A DNA stretch of 6,408 nucleotides from Candidatus Methanophagales archaeon (GTDB lineage: Archaea > Halobacteriota > Syntropharchaeia > Alkanophagales > Methanospirareceae), in contig JAUWVD010000071.1 of NCBI GenBank assembly GCA_030617585.1, positions 1 through 6,408 on the forward strand, read 5' to 3'. The notes under the pieces are model-generated. The model worked only from the letters and a program-made list of their open reading frames with translations. It did no database searches and was not told the DNA's origin. Positions 1 to 5,325 of the stretch are shown here, piece after piece. Both the position numbers and the translations under genes were made by a program. Position 1 is the stretch's first letter, and each line of letters opens with the position of its first letter.

Positions 1-2
1 TT

Positions 3-662
3 GTTCATACGAATAACGATGTAAGCGACCTGACGATGGAAGATGCATCGAAGATATTCAGTGGCGAGATAACGAACTGGAAGGATGTTGGCGGCACAGA
101 TGGCGAGATTCGTGTGATAACGCGAGAAGGTGGCTCTGGAACGAGGGATTGCTTCGAGACTTCGATGATGAAGCCTTTTGATCGCGAAATAGCAGGAAAA
201 GCATCGGTTAAACCATCGAATGGCGATATAAGAGCAACCGTCAGCAGAGATGAGAAGAGCATTGGTTATCTCTCCCTTGGATACGTAGACAAATCACTCA
301 AAACGGTTAAAATAGGCGGTGTGGACGCGACAGAAGAGAACGTGCTTTCGGGTGCTTATCCAATTTCGCGGAGTTTGTATATCATAACGAAAGGGGCGCC
401 AAGCGAACTTGAGAAAGCATTCATAGATTTTGCGTTGAGCGAAGAGGGGCAGACGATGGTGGAAGAGATGGGCTACATAAAAGTGGGTGAGACACCGGCT
501 ACAACGCCAAAACCAACACCGAAAGTGGCGCATACAAAGGCACCTGCAGAAGCAGCATCAACGCCTGCACCCACTGCAACACCAACACCACCAGGCTTTG
601 AAGCGCTATTCGCTATTGCCGGTTTGTTAGCGATAGCTCAGGCACTGCTAAGGAAGAGGTGA
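3..662 (+). CDS. pstS: Phosphate ABC transporter substrate-binding protein PstS, 5' end cut by window
   Basis: Binds phosphate outside the cell and delivers it to the PstC/PstA permease. Only the C-terminal ~219 residues are present. The frame is open to the window edge (V-H-T-N-N at positions 3-17), so the ATG at 36 is an internal Met and not the start. Family signatures are clear: IFSGEITNW and DVGG, then REGGSGTR at 123-146 (the phosphate-contacting loop), SIGYLSLGY, the PISRSLY strand, and a final helix containing SEEGQ. From about 486 the protein turns into a Thr/Pro/Ala-rich linker, followed by PGF at 591-599, a hydrophobic stretch and a terminal RKR. This is the layout of the archaeal PGF-CTERM sorting signal, which is processed by archaeosortase, so I infer anchoring at the cell surface after export. 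The next gene starts 10 bases downstream, consistent with an operon. Identification is very secure. Confidence 0.96.
   Translation, partial: VHTNNDVSDLTMEDASKIFSGEITNWKDVGGTDGEIRVITREGGSGTRDCFETSMMKPFDREIAGKASVKPSNGDIRATVSRDEKSIGYLSLGYVDKSLKTVKIGGVDATEENVLSGAYPISRSLYIITKGAPSELEKAFIDFALSEEGQTMVEEMGYIKVGETPATTPKPTPKVAHTKAPAEAASTPAPTATPTPPGFEALFAIAGLLAIAQALLRKR
591..659 (+). other. PGF-CTERM-like archaeal surface-anchoring signal of PstS
   Basis: The last 23 residues of PstS consist of the tripeptide PGF, a hydrophobic segment (LFAIAGLLAIAQALL) and a basic end (RKR), preceded by a Thr/Pro-rich spacer. This three-part layout matches the PGF-CTERM signals known from euryarchaeal surface proteins, which are recognised by archaeosortase A. 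Processing and lipid attachment are inferred from family knowledge. No sortase gene is in the window. Confidence 0.8.
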
Positions 663-672
663 AGAGGAAAAA

Positions 673-1425
673 ATGAGGGTTGTGCACATCTCGGACATCC
701 ATGTGGCAGAACAGCATTTCCTGCCTGAATTATTGGAACGAGTAATAAGAGAGATAAACAAGATAGAGCCCGAAATCGTGGTTCTTACTGGCGATTTGAC
801 AGAAAACGGTCATCAATCCGAGTTTAAACGTGCAAAGAGCTATATTGAGGAGATAGAATGTGATAAAAAAGTGGTAATACCAGGGAATCATGATGCGAGG
901 AACGTTGGCTATCTCGGTTTCGAGGAGATTTTCGGACACAGATCAATAATAGAGAAATGTGGAGGGATAACTATTGTCGGTATCGATTCTACACAGCCTG
1001 ATTTAGACGATGGACATGTGGGCAGAGAGAGATATAGGTGGATTGAGAAGAGCCTGAATACCAACGATTTTAAGGTGGTGGCTCTTCACCACCACTTAAT
1101 TTCGATCCCTAAGACAGGACGAGAAAGGCAAATACCTATGGATGCGGGAGACGTGCTCGAACTGCTTGTTAGATGTGGCGTGGACCTAGTGCTTTGCGGC
1201 CATAAACACGTGCCGTGGATATGGAACTTGAATGGGATGATAATAGCAAATGCGGGAACTGCATGCACGAACCGAGTGAAATGGAATATCCCTCAATCGT
1301 TCAACCTAATCGAAATAGACGAAGAGGAAAAGGGAACAATAAAGATATACCGGATGTACTCAAGAGGTGGACAGGAGCTGGTGTTGGAGAAAAGGAGAGA
1401 TAGAGCAGCGAAATGTATCTTTTAG
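673..1425 (+). CDS. Calcineurin-like metallophosphoesterase, CpdA/Icc-type
   Basis: A 250-residue enzyme expected to hydrolyse phosphomono- or phosphodiesters at a two-metal centre. All five metallophosphoesterase blocks are present and in order: D-I-H at residues 8-10, G-D-L at 40-42, G-N-H-D at 71-74, a His run (HHH, 139-141) and G-H-K-H at 176-179. The size and the N-terminal HISDIH block resemble class III cyclic-nucleotide phosphodiesterases (CpdA/Icc), but this fold also includes nucleotidases and phosphatases, so the substrate is not known. There is no signal peptide or membrane segment, so it should be cytoplasmic. The ATG at 673 follows a purine-rich GAAGAGG at 661-667 with 5-base spacing. 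It sits between pstS and pstC and its last 13 bases overlap the pstC start, which implies co-expression with phosphate uptake. That position is not part of the standard pst layout and hints at a role in phosphate recovery or signalling. Confidence 0.9.
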   Translation: MRVVHISDIHVAEQHFLPELLERVIREINKIEPEIVVLTGDLTENGHQSEFKRAKSYIEEIECDKKVVIPGNHDARNVGYLGFEEIFGHRSIIEKCGGITIVGIDSTQPDLDDGHVGRERYRWIEKSLNTNDFKVVALHHHLISIPKTGRERQIPMDAGDVLELLVRCGVDLVLCGHKHVPWIWNLNGMIIANAGTACTNRVKWNIPQSFNLIEIDEEEKGTIKIYRMYSRGGQELVLEKRRDRAAKCIF

Positions 1426-2318
1426 AGCGTGTGCGCACCTTTAGATCTAGAAGGATGGATTCTGGAACTGAGGAAAAGATAGTAGAGAAGCTATTGTTTA
1501 TTGCCGCGCTCTCGTCCACCCTTATCGTATTTTTTATCATTGCATTTATGTTTAAGGAGGGCATACCGGCGTTGGCACTGGGCTGGGATTTCTTCTTTGG
1601 GATGATCTGGCGTCCATCACATAATCAATATGGTATTGTTCCGCTAGTAGTATGCACTTTCATTGTGGGAATAGGCGCATTGGTAATAGCGGCGGTTATA
1701 GGCATACCAGCGGCGATTTTTTTGGCTGAATATGCTCCTGCATGGCTGAGAAACATTATCAAACCTTGTGTGGAGCTGTTAGTCGGGATTCCTTCGATCG
1801 TGCTTGGCTTTTTTGGCTTGATTGTGATTGTGACGTATATAAGAGACTCTTTTGGTGGTTACGGGGAATGCATATTAGCAGGTTGGATAATCCTTGCAAT
1901 AATGACTTTACCTCATGTCATCAGCATATCTGAAGATTCTATTCGTGCGGTTCCAAAAGGATATAAAGAAGGTTCACTTGCTCTCGGCGCTACACAGTTA
2001 CAGACTATAAAGAAAGTGATATTACCTAATGCTCGCTCCGGGATATTAGCAGCTATGGTTTTGGGTATGGGAAACGCAATAGGAGAAACAATGGCTGTTT
2101 TAATGGTCATCGGTAATCCAGAGATACCATTCATTCCTTCCTCTATTTTAGATCCGGTCCGTGTGCTTACATCCACGATCGTTATCGAAATCCCTTATGC
2201 TGTTTGGGGTTCATTGCATCAGCAGGCACTGTTTGCCCTCGGAGTGGTATTGTTTATTGTCGTTGCGATTCTCAATCTGATTACCACTGCCGTGGTAAGA
2301 AAAGGAGCTATGCGATGA
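1413..2318 (+). CDS. pstC: Phosphate ABC transporter permease PstC
   Basis: One of the two membrane subunits of the Pst phosphate importer; it pairs with PstA and couples to PstB. Length is 301 residues with six predicted membrane segments, near residues 27-47, 76-105, 122-143, 153-172, 211-233 and 272-295. Family marks include WRPSHNQYGI before the second segment, AAIFLAEYAP, the GIPSIVLGFFGL segment, and the EAA-type loop (YKEGSLALGATQLQTI, 184-199), which docks onto the ATPase. It is followed by the conserved GMGNAIGETMAV. The start is uncertain. ATG 1413 overlaps the phosphoesterase gene by 13 bases, with GGAG at 1394-1397 at rather long spacing. ATG 1455 would give a 287-residue protein beginning MDSGTEEKI, which is closer to a typical PstC N-terminus but has no well-spaced ribosome site. 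The function is secure. Confidence 0.95.
   Translation: MYLLERVRTFRSRRMDSGTEEKIVEKLLFIAALSSTLIVFFIIAFMFKEGIPALALGWDFFFGMIWRPSHNQYGIVPLVVCTFIVGIGALVIAAVIGIPAAIFLAEYAPAWLRNIIKPCVELLVGIPSIVLGFFGLIVIVTYIRDSFGGYGECILAGWIILAIMTLPHVISISEDSIRAVPKGYKEGSLALGATQLQTIKKVILPNARSGILAAMVLGMGNAIGETMAVLMVIGNPEIPFIPSSILDPVRVLTSTIVIEIPYAVWGSLHQQALFALGVVLFIVVAILNLITTAVVRKGAMR
2281..2298 (+). other. Short perfect inverted repeat at the 3' end of pstC
   Basis: TTACCAC at 2281-2287 and GTGGTAA at 2292-2298 form a 7-bp perfect stem with a four-base TGCC loop. It lies inside the last codons of pstC, about 20 bases before the stop, and no T-run follows it. It could be an RNA hairpin that adjusts the transcript or translation between pstC and pstA, or it could be chance. 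Confidence 0.35.
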
Positions 2319-2341
2319 AATGATAAAAACCACGAGAAAAA

Positions 2342-2345
2342 GGAG
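2342..2345 (+). promoter_or_regulatory. Ribosome binding site of pstA
   Basis: GGAG inside an AAAAAGGAGCT run ends 8 bases before the ATG at 2354, which is ideal spacing. It supports 2354 rather than the adjacent ATG at 2357. A near-copy of this run (AAAAGGAGCTA) lies about 38 bases upstream, inside the end of pstC. Confidence 0.6.
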
Positions 2346-2353
2346 CTAATCAA

Positions 2354-3199
2354 ATGATGAAAGTAAAGGACGAGATAGTAAAGGGGGGTTTGTGTGCTGC
2401 TGCTCTTTTATCTGTGGCTGTATTGTTAATCGTGGTTGGTTACGTATTTGTTAATGGGATAGGGGTAATAAGTCTTAATTTCTTGCTCGAATCTCCGTAT
2501 CGGTTTGAATATGGCGGGATATTCCCACAGATTATCGGGTCAATATGCTTGGTTGCGGTCTGTCTGATTTTTGCCGTTCCCATGGGTGTTGCATCTGCGA
2601 TATATCTTGCGGAATATGCATCAGATAATGTAATAACAAGAACGGTCCGGTTCTTTGTGGAATGCTTAGCCGGGATACCATCAATAGTGATAGGGTTGTT
2701 CGGACTTATATTTCTCGTTTATTATCTTGATTTAGGTATTTGCATGCTATCTGGCGGTTTAGCACTAGGATTCATGATTCTACCCTGGACCGTTCGTGCC
2801 TCTGAAGAAGCGATAAAAACGGTCCCTCACGCTTATCGTGAGGCTTCCCTTGCATTAGGAGTTTCTAAGTGGCGAACCATTCGTAGCGTGGTTTTGAAAA
2901 GCGCCTATCCAGGTATAATAACAGGGATATTGCTAGGCATGGGAAAAGCGATAGGGGAGACTGCCGTTGTTCTTTTAACCGCAGGTTCCGGTCTGGAATC
3001 CTTTTTGCCTAAGTCCATATTCGACCCTGTTGCTTCATTACCGGTCTATATCTATATGATGGCAACGCAGGGTCATACATCTGCGGCTTATTCTCGCACT
3101 TTTGGCGCTTCTCTTGTGCTCATCACGATGTTTTTGGTGATAAGCATATTCGCTTTGTTACTTAGGAATCGATACATTCGGCGTATGGGTAGGAGGTAA
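2354..3199 (+). CDS. pstA: Phosphate ABC transporter permease PstA
   Basis: The second membrane subunit of the Pst importer and partner of PstC. Length is 281 residues with six predicted membrane segments, near residues 12-36, 61-87, 103-125, 131-147, 186-209 and 251-271. Family marks are GGIFPQIIGS, ASAIYLAEYA, the AGIPSIVIGLFGL segment, and the EAA loop (YREASLALGVSKWRTI, 161-176) followed by LGMGKAIGETAVVL. PVYIYMMATQ and SAAYSRTFGA near the C-terminus are typical of PstA. It starts 35 bases after pstC with a well-spaced GGAG. Its end carries GGAGGT at 3192-3197, overlapping the stop codon. It resembles PstC along much of its length, as expected for these paralogous subunits. The assignment as PstA and not PstC rests on gene order and on the C-terminal motifs. 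Confidence 0.95.
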   Translation: MMKVKDEIVKGGLCAAALLSVAVLLIVVGYVFVNGIGVISLNFLLESPYRFEYGGIFPQIIGSICLVAVCLIFAVPMGVASAIYLAEYASDNVITRTVRFFVECLAGIPSIVIGLFGLIFLVYYLDLGICMLSGGLALGFMILPWTVRASEEAIKTVPHAYREASLALGVSKWRTIRSVVLKSAYPGIITGILLGMGKAIGETAVVLLTAGSGLESFLPKSIFDPVASLPVYIYMMATQGHTSAAYSRTFGASLVLITMFLVISIFALLLRNRYIRRMGRR

Positions 3200-3213
3200 G
3201 AGACAAGGAAAAG

Positions 3214-3966
3214 ATGAGCAAAATAGAAGTTTGTGGTTTGAATGTCTATTACGAGAACGGGACAGTGCATGCGTTAAAAGAGGTGAATCTAGAGATAGAA
3301 ACGAATAAAATAACTGCGTTGATAGGGCCTTCGGGCTGCGGAAAGACGACGTTTCTCAGGGCTCTGAACAGAATGAATGAAGTCAATGACGTAATGACGA
3401 AAGGAAAAGTTTTTTTAGATGGAAAGGACATATACAATGGGGGAGAGGATGTCATACAGTTGAGGAAGAAAGTAGGGATGGTATTTCAGCAGCCAAATCC
3501 GTTCCCTATGAGCATATATGATAATGTCGCCTATGGCCCGAGGATTCATGGGACGCGGAACAAGAAGCTGGATAGTGTAGTAGAAGAGAGTCTGAAGAAA
3601 GCGGCATTGTGGGACGAAGTGCACGATCGGTTGGAGAAAAACGCATTGAAGTTCTCCGGCGGTCAGCAACAGAGGTTATGCATTGCACGTGCGCTTGCTG
3701 TGAATCCGGAAGTCATCCTCTTTGACGAGCCATGCTCGGCTTTGGACCCTATATCAACCGCGAGGGTAGAAGATTTGTTAAGGGCATTGAAAAAGGATTA
3801 CACGATTGTTATCGTTACTCATAACATGCAACAGGCAGCTCGCGTATCCGATTTCACCGCTTTTTTCCTACTCGGCGAGATGATAGAATGTGGCAGGACC
3901 ACGCAAATATTCGAGAAACCCAAGGATAAGAGGACTGAGGATTATGTTACTGGGAGATTCGGCTAA
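3214..3966 (+). CDS. pstB: Phosphate ABC transporter ATP-binding protein PstB
   Basis: The ATPase that powers phosphate import through PstC/PstA, acting on the inner face of the membrane. Length is 250 residues, usual for PstB. Visible motifs are Walker A GPSGCGKTT (38-46), the Q-loop in VFQQPNPFPMSIYDN (90-104), signature SGGQQQR (148-154), Walker B VILFDEP (167-173), D-loop SALDP (175-179) and the switch His in VTHNMQQA (201-208). The QQPNPFPMSI block and the stretch DEPCSALDPIST separate PstB from other ABC ATPases. The signature is preceded by Phe instead of the more common Leu (FSGGQ), a mild variation. AAGGAA at 3205-3210 lies just before the ATG, 14 bases after the end of pstA. Only one base separates its stop from the phoU start, so translation of the two is probably coupled. 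Confidence 0.97.
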   Translation: MSKIEVCGLNVYYENGTVHALKEVNLEIETNKITALIGPSGCGKTTFLRALNRMNEVNDVMTKGKVFLDGKDIYNGGEDVIQLRKKVGMVFQQPNPFPMSIYDNVAYGPRIHGTRNKKLDSVVEESLKKAALWDEVHDRLEKNALKFSGGQQQRLCIARALAVNPEVILFDEPCSALDPISTARVEDLLRALKKDYTIVIVTHNMQQAARVSDFTAFFLLGEMIECGRTTQIFEKPKDKRTEDYVTGRFG

Positions 3967-3967
3967 A

Positions 3968-4624
3968 ATGCCACTAAGAAAAGAATACCTAGCGGATTTG
4001 GAAAAGCTGAAGGTAGATGTACAGAAGATGGGCGAGCTGGCAAAGGACTCCGCAAGAAACGCCATAAAAGCGCTTGTTCAGCGTGATAGGGTGTTGGCAG
4101 CGCGTATAATCAAAGAGAACGTCACGATAGACGATTTGGAATTTGACATTGAGAACAGATGTATGAAGCTGATAGCGTTACAACAGCCGATGGCGGTAGA
4201 CCTCAGGACAATAGGAACGTGTATGAAAATAATCACAGATTTTGACAGGATAAGCGACCTTGCAGGCGACATTGCCGAGATTGTATTGCTGATAGCGGAT
4301 GAACCACATGTGAAACCGCTGATAGATATACCGCGGATGTCGGAGATTTCGCAAGGCATGCTTTCTGACTGTCTTGAGGCGTTTTCGACCGGCGAGATAA
4401 AAATGCTGGAAGATTTCTCGGACCGAGACGATGAGATAGATGCACTCTTTGACCAGATCAGACGTGAATTGATGACGATTCTGATAGAAAAACCGAGGGG
4501 TTTTACAAATGCCAGCCATCTGAACTTCGTAGCGTTGCATTTAGAGCGAATCGGCGACCACGCATGCAATATCGCTTCTCGTATCATATATATGGTTACA
4601 GGAAAGAGGAGGAAGTTGGAGTGA
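3968..4624 (+). CDS. phoU: Phosphate uptake regulator PhoU
   Basis: PhoU is a soluble all-helical protein that holds back the Pst transporter when phosphate is sufficient and binds metal at repeated acidic motifs. This copy is 218 residues, normal for the family, and has two PhoU repeats. The first ends in DFDRISDLAGDIAE (91-104) and the second in HLERIGDHACNIAS (191-204), the two expected metal-binding helices. The reading frame is open further upstream (Met at 3890 and 3944), but those would overlap pstB by many codons. ATG 3968 gives the canonical MPLRKEY start and has GGGAG at 3952-3956, 11 bases upstream. It is the last intact gene of the operon and is directly followed by a second PhoU-related gene. 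In bacteria PhoU signals through PhoR; no such kinase is visible here. Confidence 0.95.
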   Translation: MPLRKEYLADLEKLKVDVQKMGELAKDSARNAIKALVQRDRVLAARIIKENVTIDDLEFDIENRCMKLIALQQPMAVDLRTIGTCMKIITDFDRISDLAGDIAEIVLLIADEPHVKPLIDIPRMSEISQGMLSDCLEAFSTGEIKMLEDFSDRDDEIDALFDQIRRELMTILIEKPRGFTNASHLNFVALHLERIGDHACNIASRIIYMVTGKRRKLE

Positions 4625-4633
4625 TTGCGTAAG

Positions 4634-4951
4634 ATGGAAGAAGCGAGAAAAGTTCAGATAACCGGAAAATCAACCTATATGATTACGTTGCCGAAGAAAT
4701 GGGCGCTTGATGTCGGGCTGCAGCCTGGCTCACTGGTATCACTCTCATATCAGGATGAGGGGACATTACTGCTTACACCGTCTAGGACTAAAACTGTAAC
4801 CAGCCATAAAACGTTAAAAATCGATGGTGAGAAGAACGGGCTCAGAAGGGATATTATAGGTGCTTATGTGATGGGGCACCAATTCATAGAGCTCAATGCA
4901 CGTACAATACCACAGGAAATAAGAAAAGATTGCGAGAGAATGCGAAGATAA
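4634..4951 (+). CDS. Truncated AbrB/SpoVT-domain PhoU-like regulator, N-terminal part
   Basis: The first ~50 residues are an AbrB/SpoVT swapped-hairpin DNA-binding domain: RKVQITGKSTYMITLPKKWA, then GLQPGSLVSL and a GTLLLTP strand. In archaea this domain is commonly fused to two PhoU repeats in a protein of about 330 residues, thought to be a transcriptional regulator of phosphate genes. Here only the beginning of the PhoU part follows (RRDIIGAYVMGHQFIEL, then IRKDCERM) before a TAA at 4949-4951, leaving ~105 residues. ATG 4634 begins in the usual MEEARKVQITG manner, with GGAG at 4618-4621. A TTG at 4625, immediately after the phoU stop, would add three residues. The rest of the gene survives downstream in another frame (next entry). 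The short protein could still fold as a stand-alone AbrB dimer and bind DNA, but it is best read as the front half of a broken gene. Confidence 0.8.
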   Translation: MEEARKVQITGKSTYMITLPKKWALDVGLQPGSLVSLSYQDEGTLLLTPSRTKTVTSHKTLKIDGEKNGLRRDIIGAYVMGHQFIELNARTIPQEIRKDCERMRR

Positions 4952-5094
4952 GGCAGAGTATATCTGAGATCAACCAATTGAAGATAGCCACATCAAACGC
5001 GCTACCGATAAGTATTATAACCGATAGTATCAGCCGAATAGGGGACTATGCAGGGAACATTGCGGAACTTGCAATTGATTTACACCAATTATAA
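4952..5094 (+). pseudogene. Out-of-frame C-terminal remnant of the AbrB-PhoU regulator
   Basis: In the frame ending at TAA 5092-5094, which differs from that of the N-terminal part, the sequence reads ISEINQLKIATSNALP and then DSISRIGDYAGNIAELAIDL. The second stretch is the final metal-binding helix of a PhoU repeat and matches the typical C-terminus of archaeal AbrB-PhoU proteins. Front and back pieces together span only ~460 bases against roughly 1,000 for the family. A single frameshift is therefore not enough: most of the first repeat and the start of the second are missing. The frame is also open upstream of 4952, so the exact joint cannot be placed but must lie close to 4930-4960. I infer an internal deletion that was not a multiple of three. 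Confidence 0.75.
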
Positions 5095-5193
5095 TGAACA
5101 GGAACTATTTCTTTGATCGAATTTTCCCACTTTAAGAGAAAATTTCAGAGAAAATCCCTGCAATCATGAGGTTGACAACTATTAAGACCTTTT

Positions 5194-5266
5194 CTCATCA
5201 AGGATCATCTCCAGCTATGACCTCCGGCTTATCTTCTCTGATGAGTTTTTGGTATTTCTTTTTTGT
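5194..5266 (+). terminator. Possible transcription terminator of the pst operon
   Basis: CTCATCA (5194-5200) pairs with TGATGAG (5239-5245). Inside it, AGGATCAT (5201-5208) can pair with ATGACCT (5217-5223), leaving one bulged base and an 8-base loop. The outer stem is followed by T5 at 5246-5250 and a TTTCTTTTTTG run at 5256-5266. T-runs are the main archaeal termination signal, so the end of the upstream transcript fits here. The stem could equally be a different RNA element, as the loop is long. Confidence 0.4.
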
Positions 5267-5272
5267 GTTCAC

Positions 5273-5289
5273 AAATATATTAATTATAA
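5273..5289 (+). promoter_or_regulatory. Archaeal TATA-box-like promoter of sulP
   Basis: A 17-base run of A and T only (AAATATATTAATTATAA) lies 36 to 53 bases before the sulP ATG. With the usual archaeal distance of about 25 bases from TATA box to transcript start, transcription would begin near 5300-5310, giving a leader of roughly 15-25 bases. No Shine-Dalgarno-like sequence precedes the ATG, which fits a short or leaderless archaeal transcript. Confidence 0.5.
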
Positions 5290-5325
5290 CACATAATCAG
5301 CACATGTTTTTCGCAATCACCATCT

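Larger units (their letters stand above)
5095..5325 (+). other. Intergenic region between the regulator remnant and sulP
   Basis: There is no supported gene here on either strand. It contains an AT-rich inverted repeat (AATTTTC 5120-5126 with GAAAATT 5138-5144), a 9-base direct repeat AGAGAAAAT (5135-5143 and 5147-5155), a larger inverted repeat followed by T-runs (5194-5266), and a promoter-like AT-rich stretch (5273-5289). It probably separates two transcription units: the end of the phosphate operon and the start of sulP. Confidence 0.7.

Noticed and set aside
36..38. ATG at 36 as the start of pstS
   Set aside because: Homology to PstS continues upstream to the window edge without a stop, and a start at 36 would lack the export signal and the N-terminal domain.
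1074..1093. Inverted repeat GGTGGTG/CACCACC inside the phosphoesterase gene
   Set aside because: It comes from Val-Val codons next to the metal-binding His run (CAC repeats), so the coding sequence explains it.
2825..2843. Hairpin CCTCACG-CTTAT-CGTGAGG inside pstA
   Set aside because: It encodes the conserved EAA-loop residues (PHAYREA), so protein constraint plus chance explains it; there is no nearby regulatory context.
4078..4587. 169-residue open frame on the minus strand opposite phoU
   Set aside because: phoU on the plus strand is a full-length, clearly homologous gene in a continuous operon; the antisense frame shows no recognisable domain and is a shadow.
4930..4960. A simple frameshift or programmed recoding site joining the two parts of the AbrB-PhoU gene
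   Set aside because: Even when the frames are joined, the product would be about 150 residues against roughly 330 for the family. The missing PhoU repeat sequence calls for a deletion and not only a slip. No classical slippery heptamer was recognised at the joint.
5238..5245. CTGATGAG, which resembles the hammerhead ribozyme core and an archaeal C box
   Set aside because: No GAAA element or closing stem follows at hammerhead spacing, and no D box (CTGA) with C'/D' boxes lies at the distance expected of a C/D guide RNA on either strand.
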